From Robiginitomaculum sp. (GTDB lineage Bacteria > Pseudomonadota > Alphaproteobacteria > Caulobacterales > Maricaulaceae): a stretch of DNA of 5,416 nt. Location of the stretch: contig NVTC01000016.1 in NCBI GenBank assembly GCA_002732905.1, forward strand, positions 9,363 to 14,778, read 5' to 3'. Each line of letters starts with the position of its first letter. The stretch's first letter is position 1. The translations under genes were made by a program, and so were the position numbers. Positions 1 through 5,416 of the stretch are shown here, in pieces. Under the pieces are notes generated by a model, which was not told the DNA's origin, made no database searches, and saw nothing but the letters and a program-made list of their open reading frames with translations.

Positions 1-270
1 AGTGTTGGCGACTTGATCGTCGTTTCTATTAAAGAAGCCGCACCGCGTTCACGCGTGAAAAAAGGTGAGGTACGCCGTGCAATCGTTGTGCGTGTGAAAA
101 AAGATATTCACCGTCCAGATGGCAGCGTTATTCGCTTTGACAGCAATGCTGCGGTTATCGTCAATAATAACGGCGAGTTGCTTGGTACACGGATTTTTGG
201 CCCAGTTCCTCGTGAACTTCGTGCGAAAAACCAAATGAAAATTATTTCCTTAGCGCCGGAGGTTCTATAA
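1..270 (+). CDS. rplN: 50S ribosomal protein L14 (uL14), 5'-truncated
   Basis: L14 is a core protein of the large ribosomal subunit. It binds 23S rRNA on the interface side, where it contacts the small subunit. The window opens inside the gene: frame 1 is open from base 1 (S-V-G-D...) and 89 residues remain before TAA at 268-270. The family is about 122 residues long, so roughly 33 N-terminal residues lie upstream. Recognisable family blocks are [31 protein letters not shown] and the C-terminal block [13 protein letters not shown] followed by [11 protein letters not shown]. The TTG at 13 is only an internal codon, not a start, because the similarity extends to the window edge. The stop shares one base with the rplX start (TAATG), which suggests translational coupling. 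Nothing looks damaged; the truncation is from the window boundary. Confidence 0.97.
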   Translation, partial: SVGDLIVVSIKEAAPRSRVKKGEVRRAIVVRVKKDIHRPDGSVIRFDSNAAVIVNNNGELLGTRIFGPVPRELRAKNQMKIISLAPEVL

Positions 271-599
271 TGGCCGCGAAGATTAAAAAGGGCGATTACG
301 TCCAGGTTATTTCCGGTTCTTTGAAGAACGGAAAAGGCAAAAAAGGTGAAGTCCTGCGGGTCTTTACGAACGAAAACCGGGTTCTGGTTGCGGGTATTAA
401 CATGGTTAAACGTCATGTGAAGCCAAGCCAGGCTGATCCTGAAGGCGGGATCAAAACATTTGAAGCGCCTATCGCGATTTCAAACGTAGCCCATCTTGAC
501 CCGAAAGACGGCAAGCCGACACGGGTTGGATTTAAAACGTTAAAAGACGGCAAAAAAGTGCGCGTTGCAAAACGTTCAGGAGAAGAGATCGATGACTGA
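270..599 (+). CDS. rplX: 50S ribosomal protein L24 (uL24)
   Basis: L24 is an early 50S assembly protein that binds domain I of 23S rRNA near the peptide exit tunnel. The product is 109 residues, slightly longer than the usual 102-106. The N-terminal KOW domain is visible at residues 5-31 ([11 protein letters not shown]...GKKGEVLRV), followed by the conserved block [13 protein letters not shown] (about 47-59), an EGGI/EAPI segment, and the C-terminal THR-VGF-type strand [22 protein letters not shown]. Between the invariant Gly16 and the KGKKGEV part of the KOW loop there are about three more residues than in the L24 proteins I remember (S-L-K-N-G, 318-332). The ATG at 270 is chosen because GGAGG lies 7 nt upstream (258-262) and M-A-A-K-I matches the family start. 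It overlaps rplN by 1 nt and rplE by 8 nt. Confidence 0.97.
   Translation: MAAKIKKGDYVQVISGSLKNGKGKKGEVLRVFTNENRVLVAGINMVKRHVKPSQADPEGGIKTFEAPIAISNVAHLDPKDGKPTRVGFKTLKDGKKVRVAKRSGEEIDD
578..582 (+). promoter_or_regulatory. Ribosome binding site deciding the rplE start
   Basis: AGGAG lies inside the 3' end of rplX, 9 nt before the ATG at 592. It supports that ATG over the in-frame TTG at 565, which would add nine residues unlike any L5 start. Placing the site within the preceding gene couples L5 translation to L24. Confidence 0.75.
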
Positions 600-1146
600 T
601 ACATACGAGCCTAGATTGGCCACAAAATACCGGGAAAAAATTCGCGGTATGATGAAAGAGAAATTTGGTTATTCCAACGACATGCAAATCCCTAAAGTAA
701 CGAAAATCGTTATCAATATGGGTGTTGGCGATGCAGTTGGTGACAGCAAGAAAACAAAAACGGCTTTGGCTGATTTGGAGCTGATTGCTGGTCAAAAACC
801 AGTGATGACAGTTGCTAAGAAATCTGTCGCGACATTTAAACTTCGCGAAGGCATGAACATTGGTACCAAAGTGACATTGCGCCGCAACCAAATGTATGAA
901 TTTATTGACCGTTTGACCAATATTGCGCTACCGCGCGTACGGGACTTTCGCGGTCTGAACCACAAGAGCTTTGATGGCAATGGCAATTTCGCCATGGGTC
1001 TGAAAGAGCAAATCGTGTTCCCTGAAATCGACTATGATAAAGTGGACACAATTCGCGGTATGGACATTGTTGTTTGTACCAATGCGAAAACAGATGAAGA
1101 AGCAAAGGCACTGCTGGCCGAGTTTGACTTTCCTTTTAAGAAGTAA
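592..1146 (+). CDS. rplE: 50S ribosomal protein L5 (uL5)
   Basis: L5 binds 5S rRNA and helps dock it into the central protuberance of the 50S subunit, where it also reaches the small subunit and the P-site tRNA elbow. The product is 184 residues, within the usual 179-186. Conserved blocks in order are the N-terminal [11 protein letters not shown], the [16 protein letters not shown] block (about 33-48), [22 protein letters not shown] (66-87), the [13 protein letters not shown] helix (94-108), [12 protein letters not shown] (112-123), and [11 protein letters not shown] (139-149) followed by GMDIVV. The ATG at 592 gives M-T-D-T-Y-E-P and is preceded by AGGAG at 578-582. The gene starts inside rplX (8-nt overlap, different frame). 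This leaves no room for a separate leader at its start, where S8 binds the E. coli spc message. Confidence 0.97.
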   Translation: MTDTYEPRLATKYREKIRGMMKEKFGYSNDMQIPKVTKIVINMGVGDAVGDSKKTKTALADLELIAGQKPVMTVAKKSVATFKLREGMNIGTKVTLRRNQMYEFIDRLTNIALPRVRDFRGLNHKSFDGNGNFAMGLKEQIVFPEIDYDKVDTIRGMDIVVCTNAKTDEEAKALLAEFDFPFKK

Positions 1147-1169
1147 AGCGGACTAACGCAGTAGGCAAA

Positions 1170-1185
1170 GCGGCCCGCCGGCCGC
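1170..1185 (+). other. GC-rich inverted repeat (hairpin) in the rplE-rpsN spacer
   Basis: A perfect 6-bp inverted repeat, GCGGCC (1170-1175) and GGCCGC (1180-1185), encloses the four bases CGCC. It lies in the 55-nt gap between L5 and S14 and ends 6 nt before the GGAG ribosome binding site of rpsN (1192-1195). No run of T follows; the next bases are AACAACGGAGAAAAAA. It therefore does not look like an intrinsic terminator. It would form in mRNA just upstream of the S14 ribosome binding site, so an effect on mRNA stability or rpsN initiation is possible but is inference. Confidence 0.6.
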
Positions 1186-1201
1186 AACAACGGAGAAAAA
1201 A

Positions 1202-1507
1202 ATGGCAAAAGTAAGCTCAATCGAGCGCAACGAGAAAAGAAAAAGAATGGTCGCGAAATACGCTGCCAAACGTGCAGAGCTAAAAGCGATTGCGCGCAAT
1301 ACGGAACTGCCTGTAGAAGAGCGCTTTGCTGCTCAGCTTAAGCTGTCCAAATTGCCGCGTAATTCTGCACCTACACGGGTGCGTAATCGCTGCCGTATTA
1401 CTGGTCGTCCGCGCGGTTATTACCGTAAAATGCAAATGTCCCGTATCGCCCTTCGTGAGCTTGGCTCGCAAGGTTTGTTGCCGGGTCTCGTGAAATCTAG
1501 CTGGTAG
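1202..1507 (+). CDS. rpsN: 30S ribosomal protein S14 (uS14), zinc-independent form
   Basis: S14 binds the 3' major domain of 16S rRNA in the head of the small subunit, next to S3 and S10, and is needed late in 30S head assembly. The product is 101 residues, the length of the long proteobacterial form. The short form found in many Gram-positives has about 61 residues. Only one cysteine is present (in RNRCRITGR, about 62-70), so the two CxxC pairs of the zinc-binding form are absent. The family signature is clear: [20 protein letters not shown] (51-70), then [17 protein letters not shown] and the C-terminal [11 protein letters not shown]. The N-terminal part (1-45) is basic and helical. GGAG at 1192-1195 lies 6 nt before the ATG. 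A 55-nt spacer with a GC hairpin separates it from rplE, and rpsH follows after 9 nt. Confidence 0.97.
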   Translation: MAKVSSIERNEKRKRMVAKYAAKRAELKAIARNTELPVEERFAAQLKLSKLPRNSAPTRVRNRCRITGRPRGYYRKMQMSRIALRELGSQGLLPGLVKSSW

Positions 1508-1516
1508 GAGGAATAT

Positions 1517-1912
1517 ATGTCTTTTAGTGATCCTCTTGGTGATATGCTCACCCGCATCAGAAATGCCCATCTACGCGGCAAATCTAAATGTGATACACCT
1601 GCCTCTAATCTTCGCGGTCGTGTTCTCGACGTGCTGGAGAGCGAAGGCTATATTCGCGGCTATGCGTCTATCGAAAAAGACGGTTTCAGACACTTTGAAA
1701 TCGAGCTTAAATATTTCGAAGGTGCGCCGGTTATTCGCCACATTTCTCGTATTTCCAAACCAGGTCGTCGGGTGTATTCATCCGTGAAAAGCCTACCGCA
1801 GGTTCGTAATGGTCTTGGTATTTCAATCCTTTCTACGCCTAAAGGCGTGATGTCAGATAATATTGCCCGCGAAGAAAATGTCGGTGGCGAAATTCTCTGC
1901 CAGGTATCATAG
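1517..1912 (+). CDS. rpsH: 30S ribosomal protein S8 (uS8)
   Basis: S8 is a primary 16S rRNA-binding protein of the central domain (helices 20-22) and is needed for platform assembly. In E. coli it also represses the spc operon by binding the message near the L5 start. The product is 131 residues, the normal length. The N-terminal block [13 protein letters not shown] (5-17) and the C-terminal rRNA-binding block [29 protein letters not shown] (102-130, read in pieces STPKGVMSD and NVGGEIL) are both intact. The middle domain contains [17 protein letters not shown] strong AGGAGG (1506-1511) overlaps the rpsN stop codon and sits 5 nt before the ATG, so translation is probably coupled to S14. I cannot recognise an S8-type operator at rplE in this window, so feedback by S8 here is unproven. 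Confidence 0.97.
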   Translation: MSFSDPLGDMLTRIRNAHLRGKSKCDTPASNLRGRVLDVLESEGYIRGYASIEKDGFRHFEIELKYFEGAPVIRHISRISKPGRRVYSSVKSLPQVRNGLGISILSTPKGVMSDNIAREENVGGEILCQVS

Positions 1913-1921
1913 GAGCACAAT

Positions 1922-2455
1922 ATGTCACGTATTGGAAAAAATCCTGTTACCGTGCCTGCAGGCGTTACTTTGACCCAAGACGGTCAAAAGGTCAGCGTCA
2001 AGGGTGCTAAAGGTACGCTTGAGTTCACCATGCCTTCTGCCGTTACCGGCAAGTTGGACGGTGATCAATTTATTGTTGCAGCTGTTAAGGATGACAAAGA
2101 AGGCCGCTCTATGTGGGGCATGTCGCGCACAATGATCGCAAATCTGATTGAAGGCGTAACCAATGGTTACACTAAAAATCTAGAACTACGCGGTGTTGGT
2201 TACAGAGCCCAAATGAAAGGCTCAACATTGTCTTTGCAGCTTGGTCTGTCACATGATGTAAACTACGTAGCACCGGAAGGTGTTACAATCGTCGTGCCAA
2301 AAGCAACGGAAATCAATGTATCCGGCATCAATAAGCAAATGGTTGGTCAAGTGGCTGCGGAAATACGCTCCTACAGAAAACCAGAACCTTATAAGGGCAA
2401 AGGTATTCGCTATGTAGGCGAATTTGTCCGTCAGAAAGAGGGTAAGAAGAAGTAA
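1922..2455 (+). CDS. rplF: 50S ribosomal protein L6 (uL6)
   Basis: L6 binds 23S rRNA near the sarcin-ricin loop at the base of the L7/L12 stalk, close to where translation GTPases act, and is required late in 50S assembly. The product is 177 residues, the normal length. It has the usual two repeated alpha/beta domains. The first begins [15 protein letters not shown] and continues through [10 protein letters not shown] (26-35). The second begins near [11 protein letters not shown] (87-97) and continues through [11 protein letters not shown]. The C-terminal signature [11 protein letters not shown] (154-164) is intact and is followed by a short basic tail ending GKKK. AGGAG at 1911-1915 lies 6 nt before the ATG, directly after the rpsH stop. 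Only one base separates its TAA from the rplR ATG, so L18 is likely translated by reinitiation. Confidence 0.97.
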   Translation: MSRIGKNPVTVPAGVTLTQDGQKVSVKGAKGTLEFTMPSAVTGKLDGDQFIVAAVKDDKEGRSMWGMSRTMIANLIEGVTNGYTKNLELRGVGYRAQMKGSTLSLQLGLSHDVNYVAPEGVTIVVPKATEINVSGINKQMVGQVAAEIRSYRKPEPYKGKGIRYVGEFVRQKEGKKK

Positions 2456-2456
2456 A

Positions 2457-2813
2457 ATGAAAACAACACAAGAAAAATTGAAACGCCGCGCGCAACGTGT
2501 ACGCCGCCGCCTCAAGAAAAATGCGAACGGTCAGCCGCGTCTGTCTGTATATCGCAGTTCGAAAAACATCTCTGCCCAAATCATTGACGACGCAAAAGGT
2601 ATCACTTTGGCCTCTGCTTCGACTTTGGAAAAAGATTTGCAAAAATCTAAAGGTACAGATGTGGCTGCTGCGGCTGTCATCGGCAAATTGATCGGTGAAC
2701 GCGCCAAAAAAGCTGGTGTTAAACAAGTAATCTTTGACCGGGGCGGGTATTTGTACCATGGCCGTGTTAAAGCTCTAGCAGAAGCCGCTCGTGAAGCTGG
2801 CTTGGAATTTTAG
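2457..2813 (+). CDS. rplR: 50S ribosomal protein L18 (uL18)
   Basis: L18 binds 5S rRNA and, with L5, links it to 23S rRNA in the central protuberance. The product is 118 residues, as expected for the family. The N-terminal 25 residues are strongly basic ([15 protein letters not shown]), the flexible arm that contacts RNA. Then come [18 protein letters not shown] (28-45), a helix with [20 protein letters not shown], and the C-terminal signature [20 protein letters not shown] ending AREAGLEF. The ATG at 2457 is preferred over an in-frame TTG at 2424 that would start inside rplF. Upstream there is only a weak purine stretch (AAGAAG, 2447-2452), so expression probably depends on ribosomes finishing rplF, whose stop is 1 nt away. 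The stop TAG overlaps the rpsE ribosome binding site. Confidence 0.96.
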   Translation: MKTTQEKLKRRAQRVRRRLKKNANGQPRLSVYRSSKNISAQIIDDAKGITLASASTLEKDLQKSKGTDVAAAAVIGKLIGERAKKAGVKQVIFDRGGYLYHGRVKALAEAAREAGLEF

Positions 2814-2821
2814 GAGACGTT

Positions 2822-3397
2822 ATGGCACGCCGTGATGATAAAAGAGGTAAACGCGACCGCGAAGAGCAGGACGAATTTGTCGAAAAACTGGTTCATATTA
2901 ACCGGGTAGCAAAAACCGTTAAAGGTGGTCGCAATATGAGCTTTGCTGCTCTGGTTGTGGTTGGCGACGGAAAAGGCCAAGTTGGCTTTGGTAAGGGTAA
3001 AGCCCGTGAAGTTCCAGAATGTATCCGTAAGGGTACGGAGCTTGCGCGCAAAAGCCTGATTCGCGTTCCTATGCGTGAAGGCCGTACATTGCATCATGAT
3101 TGCAAAGGCCGTCACGGTGCTGGTAAAGTATTGCTCCGTGCAGCGCCTCCGGGAACTGGTATTATTGCCGGTGGCCCAATGCGCGCCGTACTAGAGAGCT
3201 TGGGTATGCAGGACGTTGTGGCGAAATCTACAGGCAGTTCAAACCCGTACAACATGGTTCGTGCAACATTTGATGCGCTGAAGTCACAAGAAAACCCTCG
3301 CATGATTGCTGCTAAACGCGGCAAGAAAGTTGGAGATATTGTTGGTCGTCGTCGTGATGGTGCCTCTGCACCGGAAGCTGAAGGTCTTGATACATAA
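2822..3397 (+). CDS. rpsE: 30S ribosomal protein S5 (uS5)
   Basis: S5 sits at the small-subunit shoulder near the mRNA entry channel and helps maintain decoding fidelity. In other bacteria, changes in its N-terminal loop confer spectinomycin resistance and changes at the interface with S4 cause ambiguity. The product is 191 residues, against 167 in E. coli; the extra C-terminal residues (about 170-191) are common in alphaproteobacteria. The double-stranded-RNA-binding-like domain is clear: [20 protein letters not shown] (26-45), then [20 protein letters not shown] (46-65). The second domain contains [20 protein letters not shown] (103-122), [20 protein letters not shown] and the helix following it. 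The loop KTVKGGR looks wild type. AGGAG at 2812-2816 lies 5 nt before the ATG and overlaps the rplR stop. A 32-nt gap follows before rpmD. Confidence 0.97.
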   Translation: MARRDDKRGKRDREEQDEFVEKLVHINRVAKTVKGGRNMSFAALVVVGDGKGQVGFGKGKAREVPECIRKGTELARKSLIRVPMREGRTLHHDCKGRHGAGKVLLRAAPPGTGIIAGGPMRAVLESLGMQDVVAKSTGSSNPYNMVRATFDALKSQENPRMIAAKRGKKVGDIVGRRRDGASAPEAEGLDT

Positions 3398-3429
3398 ATC
3401 AGGGTTTCAAAGAATAGAAGAGTAAGAAA

Positions 3430-3618
3430 ATGGCTAAAAAAGCAACAGTCACAGTTCGTCAGACAGGGTCTTCGACCCGCCGTCCAAAAGATCAGCACGC
3501 CACATTGGTTGGCCTTGGTCTAGGCCGGATTGGCAAACAAAAAACATTAGAAGATACACCATCTGTGCGCGGTATGATCCGCAAAGTTGCACATATGGTA
3601 GAAATAGTTGAAGGCTAA
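3430..3618 (+). CDS. rpmD: 50S ribosomal protein L30 (uL30)
   Basis: L30 is a small 23S rRNA-binding protein on the 50S subunit. It is dispensable in some bacteria and missing from others. The product is 62 residues, typical for bacteria. It shows the family pattern: an N-terminal strand [19 protein letters not shown], the turn and helix [20 protein letters not shown] (about 27-46), then [17 protein letters not shown]. The ATG at 3430 is preceded by only a weak purine-rich site (GAAGAG, 3417-3422, 7 nt upstream), weaker than those of most neighbours. The 32-nt gap from rpsE contains no hairpin or promoter that I can support. rplO follows after a 29-nt gap, the usual order rpsE-rpmD-rplO-secY. 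Confidence 0.96.
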   Translation: MAKKATVTVRQTGSSTRRPKDQHATLVGLGLGRIGKQKTLEDTPSVRGMIRKVAHMVEIVEG

Positions 3619-3637
3619 CCAACTCGGTTATCCGTAC

Positions 3638-3641
3638 GGAG
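3638..3641 (+). promoter_or_regulatory. Ribosome binding site deciding the rplO start
   Basis: GGAG lies 3 nt before the ATG at 3645 and 6 nt before the ATG at 3648. The 6-nt distance matches rpsN and rplF in this window, and a start at 3648 gives M-R-L-N-E-L, the usual L15 N-terminus. The second ATG is therefore preferred; the first would add a single methionine. Confidence 0.65.
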
Positions 3642-3647
3642 AATATG

Positions 3648-4358
3648 ATGCGTTTAAATGAACTACAAAACAATCCGGGTGCCACTAAAGCGCGTAAGCG
3701 CCTTGGTCGCGGTATTGGTTCTGGCAAAGGCAAAACCGGTGGCCGGGGTGTCAAAGGTCAAAAGTCCCGCTCAGGTGTGGCGATTAAAGGTTTTGAAGGC
3801 GGCCAAATGCCGATCTATATGCGTTTGCCAAAACGTGGATTTAACAAACCAAACCGTAAGAAGTATGCAGAGGTTTCTATCCGCCGTCTTGGCCAAGCCA
3901 TTGAAGCGGGTGTTTTGGATCTGAAAAAAGATGTAGATGCTAATGCTCTTGTTGCTGCGGGTGTTATCCGCCGTGCACATTCGGGTGTGCGTTTGCTTGG
4001 TACTGGTAAATTGTCTGCAGCCGTCAAGTTGACTGTTGCTTACGCTACACCTGGCGCACAAAAAATTATTGAAAAAGCTAAAGGTTCTGTAACAATTTCA
4101 GAAGCAAAGCCTGTTAAATCAGACGAGAAGCCTGCTGCTCCAGAAGCTAAAAAGCCAGCGGCTAAGAAAGCGGCCCCAAAAGCTGCTGAAAAGCCAGTTG
4201 CTAAGAAAACTCCAGCTAAAAAAGCTACTGAAAAGCCAGTTGCTAAAAAAGCTCCAGTTAAAAAAGCTGCGCCTAAAAAAGTGGCTCCAAAAGCTGCAGC
4301 AAAAAAAGCACCTGCTAAAAAAGCTGCTGCTAAGAAGCCTGCGCCTAAGAAATCATAA
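3648..4358 (+). CDS. rplO: 50S ribosomal protein L15 (uL15) with long Lys/Ala/Pro-rich C-terminal tail
   Basis: L15 is a late-assembly 50S protein. Its extended N-terminal arm runs into 23S rRNA, with a globular C-terminal domain at the surface. The product is 236 residues, against about 145-160 usually. The standard part is intact: [20 protein letters not shown], the Gly/Lys/Arg-rich arm [20 protein letters not shown] (21-40), [17 protein letters not shown] (49-65), and the globular domain with [25 protein letters not shown] ending near residue 150. From about 151 to 236 the protein is low-complexity: by hand count 29 Lys, 27 Ala and 14 Pro in 86 residues, with motifs such as AKKA, APKK and EKPVAKK. 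This resembles histone-H1-like tails in composition only; no function is shown. The tail DNA is in frame and ends at TAA 4356-4358, inside a 14-bp tandem repeat. Confidence 0.95.
   Translation: MRLNELQNNPGATKARKRLGRGIGSGKGKTGGRGVKGQKSRSGVAIKGFEGGQMPIYMRLPKRGFNKPNRKKYAEVSIRRLGQAIEAGVLDLKKDVDANALVAAGVIRRAHSGVRLLGTGKLSAAVKLTVAYATPGAQKIIEKAKGSVTISEAKPVKSDEKPAAPEAKKPAAKKAAPKAAEKPVAKKTPAKKATEKPVAKKAPVKKAAPKKVAPKAAAKKAPAKKAAAKKPAPKKS
4188..4271 (+). repeat. Direct duplication of 42 bp inside the rplO tail
   Basis: Two adjacent 42-bp units (4188-4229 and 4230-4271) agree at 37 of 42 positions by hand comparison. They encode [14 protein letters not shown] and [14 protein letters not shown]. The unit is a multiple of three, so the reading frame is kept. 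This points to growth of the L15 tail by in-frame tandem duplication. Beyond this pair the tail repeats only at the level of short AKK/PKK motifs. Confidence 0.8.
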
Positions 4359-4405
4359 GCTAGAAATCATAAGCTAGAAATCATAAGCCAGAAATCACAA
4401 GAAAG
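4350..4405 (+). repeat. 14-bp tandem repeat spanning the rplO stop codon
   Basis: The unit AAATCATAAGCTAG occurs at 4350-4363 and 4364-4377 with no change, at 4378-4391 with one change (CTAG to CCAG), and as a degenerate fourth copy at 4392-4405 (AAATCACAAGAAAG). The first copy supplies the last bases of rplO and its TAA stop. Because 14 is not a multiple of three, the TAA triplets of the first three copies fall in all three forward frames. It is too short and lacks spacers, so it is not a CRISPR array. Confidence 0.9.
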
Positions 4406-4514
4406 ACGACAGTGATCTCTAGGTGCAGATTTTCGAGCCGGATAATGAGAGGAAGGCCTTTAAAATTGTAATCAACTCCCCATATGAGGAGCTATTGCAA
4501 AAGGGAAAATAAAA
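4359..4514 (+). other. rplO-secY intergenic spacer (156 nt)
   Basis: This is the longest non-coding stretch in the window. Its first 47 nt belong to the 14-bp tandem repeat. The rest (4406-4514) is AT-richer and contains the palindrome AAGGCCTT (4453-4460), a 16-bp near-palindrome (4476-4491) and the secY ribosome binding site (AAGGG, 4501-4505). I looked for promoter and terminator signals. GATAAT at 4441 and TAAAAT at 4461 resemble -10 boxes but neither has a believable -35 at the right distance. No hairpin is followed by a T run. Read-through from rplO into secY is the simplest interpretation. Confidence 0.6.
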
Positions 4515-5416
4515 ATGGCATCTGCATCGGAACAGCTCGCGCAAAATTTAAGCTTTGGTACATTTGGCAAAGCCAAAGAATTGCAAAAGCGTCTTCTTTT
4601 CACTGTTCTGATTCTGATTGTTTACCGTATCGGTACATTTATTCCGGTTCCGGGCGTCGACATGGCGGCTTATTCACAAGTCTTTACCACAGGTGGTCAA
4701 GCGGGCGGCGGAGCAGGTCTCCTAACCCGTATGAATATGTTCGCAGGTGGTGCGGTGGAACGTATGGCAATTTTTGCCCTCAACGTTATGCCTTATATTA
4801 CGGCGTCTATTATTATGACACTGATGAAAGGCTCTATCCCGAGCCTTGTCGCCCTTGATAAAGACGGCGAACAAGGCCGTAAGCAGATCAACCAATATAC
4901 ACGCTATTTGACCGTATTTTTAGCGGCGTTTCAAGCTTTCGGCATTGCAAGACTTCTAGAATCCCAAGGCTTTGTCTATAATCCAGGTGCGTTTTTCGAA
5001 GCTACAGCAGTGATTACGTTGGTTGGTGGTACCTTATTCCTGATGTGGATGGGTGAGCAAATTACCGCCCGCGGTATTGGTAATGGTGTGTCTTTAATTA
5101 TTTTGGCCGGTATTGTTGCCGAGCTACCAAAAGCTATTTTCCAAGTATTTAACCTCAACGCCATTGGCTCTTTGTCGGCTGGTTTAATGTTGATGGTCAT
5201 TATTATGGGTGTCGGTTTGGTTGGTTTGATTGTTTACGTTGAACGTGCGCAGCGCCGCCTTCTCGTGCAATACCCGAAACGCCAAGTGGCTGGTGGTAAA
5301 ATGTTTGGCGGTGATAGTTCATTCTTGCCGCTTAAGCTAAACGCTGCTGGTGTTATCCCGCCAATTTTTGCATCCTCAATTTTGTTGCTACCTGCAACGG
5401 CTGGTACATTTATCGC
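4515..5416 (+). CDS. secY: Preprotein translocase subunit SecY, 3'-truncated
   Basis: SecY is the channel-forming inner-membrane subunit of the SecYEG translocon, which moves unfolded proteins across or into the membrane with SecA or the ribosome. The frame is open from ATG 4515 to the window end: 300 residues of a family of about 440, so roughly the first seven of ten membrane segments are present. TM1 lies near 28-46 and the plug region near 60-82. TM2 contains the signature LNVMPYITASIIMTLMKG (89-106), and is followed by a loop with DGEQGRKQINQYTRYLT. TM3 is about 131-150 and TM4 about 160-180. GEQITARGIGNGVSLIILAG (180-199) precedes and enters TM5, and TM6 is about 222-242. The cytosolic loop YVERAQRRLLVQYPKRQ (241-257), the type used to contact SecA or ribosome, precedes TM7 with LNAAGVIPPIFASS. 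AAGGG at 4501-4505 is 9 nt before the ATG. The start MASASEQLAQ fits alphaproteobacterial SecY. Confidence 0.96.
   Translation, partial: MASASEQLAQNLSFGTFGKAKELQKRLLFTVLILIVYRIGTFIPVPGVDMAAYSQVFTTGGQAGGGAGLLTRMNMFAGGAVERMAIFALNVMPYITASIIMTLMKGSIPSLVALDKDGEQGRKQINQYTRYLTVFLAAFQAFGIARLLESQGFVYNPGAFFEATAVITLVGGTLFLMWMGEQITARGIGNGVSLIILAGIVAELPKAIFQVFNLNAIGSLSAGLMLMVIIMGVGLVGLIVYVERAQRRLLVQYPKRQVAGGKMFGGDSSFLPLKLNAAGVIPPIFASSILLLPATAGTFI

Noticed and set aside
565..591. TTG at 565 as the start of rplE
   Set aside because: It would add nine residues unlike L5 N-termini. ATG 592 has AGGAG 9 nt upstream and gives the expected M-T-D-T-Y-E-P start.
578..620. E. coli-like S8 operator at the L24-L5 junction
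   Set aside because: The genes overlap here by 8 nt and I could not find a convincing helix-21-like stem with an internal loop by eye.
1170..1201. Intrinsic terminator between rplE and rpsN
   Set aside because: The GC stem is not followed by a T run; the downstream sequence is A-rich and leads straight into the rpsN ribosome binding site.
2424..2456. TTG at 2424 as the start of rplR
   Set aside because: It would overlap rplF by 32 nt and add eleven basic residues with no ribosome binding site. ATG 2457 gives normal L18 length and sits 1 nt after the rplF stop.
1..4061. Many antisense and alternate-frame open frames of 60-143 codons across the operon
   Set aside because: Each lies opposite or across a well-identified ribosomal protein gene, and none that I looked at has a recognisable family motif.
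4350..4405. CRISPR array or attachment site from the tandem repeat
   Set aside because: Units are 14 bp with no spacers, and no cas or integrase gene is present. It is a simple tandem repeat.
4438..4466. Internal promoter before secY with GATAAT or TAAAAT as the -10 box
   Set aside because: No acceptable -35 sequence lies 16-18 nt upstream of either, so AT-rich chance matches are more likely.
4484..4858. Open frame of 124 codons beginning at ATG 4484, with GAGGAG beside it
   Set aside because: It is an out-of-frame shadow of secY. The SecY frame from 4515 is open throughout with strong family motifs, and the shadow product has no recognisable character.

Overview
The window is a continuous stretch of the bacterial spc ribosomal-protein operon. 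All eleven genes lie on the plus strand, in the order rplN (5'-truncated), rplX, rplE, rpsN, rpsH, rplF, rplR, rpsE, rpmD, rplO, secY (3'-truncated). Gene order and protein character point to an alphaproteobacterium. S14 is the long zinc-less form of about 101 residues sitting between L5 and S8. L30 is present. S5 has a C-terminal extension. The SecY start (MASASEQLAQNLSFG) and the L15 start (MRLNEL...) resemble alphaproteobacterial proteins as I remember them. Base composition is moderate rather than GC-rich. Genus cannot be given from the sequence.

Layout: 1-599 holds L14 and L24, joined by a 1-nt stop/start overlap. 592-1146 is L5, which overlaps the end of L24 by 8 nt. A 55-nt spacer with a GC-rich hairpin precedes S14 (1202-1507). 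S8, L6, L18 and S5 follow with 1- to 9-nt gaps, most preceded by clear AGGAG-type ribosome binding sites. L30 and L15 follow after gaps of about 30 nt. A 156-nt spacer then leads to secY, which runs off the window end.

The genes work together. The ribosomal proteins are core 50S (L14, L24, L5, L6, L18, L30, L15) and 30S (S14, S8, S5) subunits made from one message. SecY is the channel that accepts nascent membrane proteins from the ribosome. I see no internal promoter or intrinsic terminator that I would defend, so one transcript entering from upstream and continuing past secY is the simplest reading.

Most of the window is ordinary housekeeping DNA, and I find no new multi-gene system. The unusual part is the 3' end of rplO. 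L15 carries a tail of about 86 residues that is very rich in Lys, Ala and Pro (histone-H1-like in composition), containing an internal 42-bp duplication and an A7 slippery heptamer. Its stop codon lies inside a 14-bp tandem repeat of about four copies that continues into the spacer. Smaller points are the hairpin before rpsN, a short insertion in the KOW loop of L24, and a near-palindrome upstream of secY.
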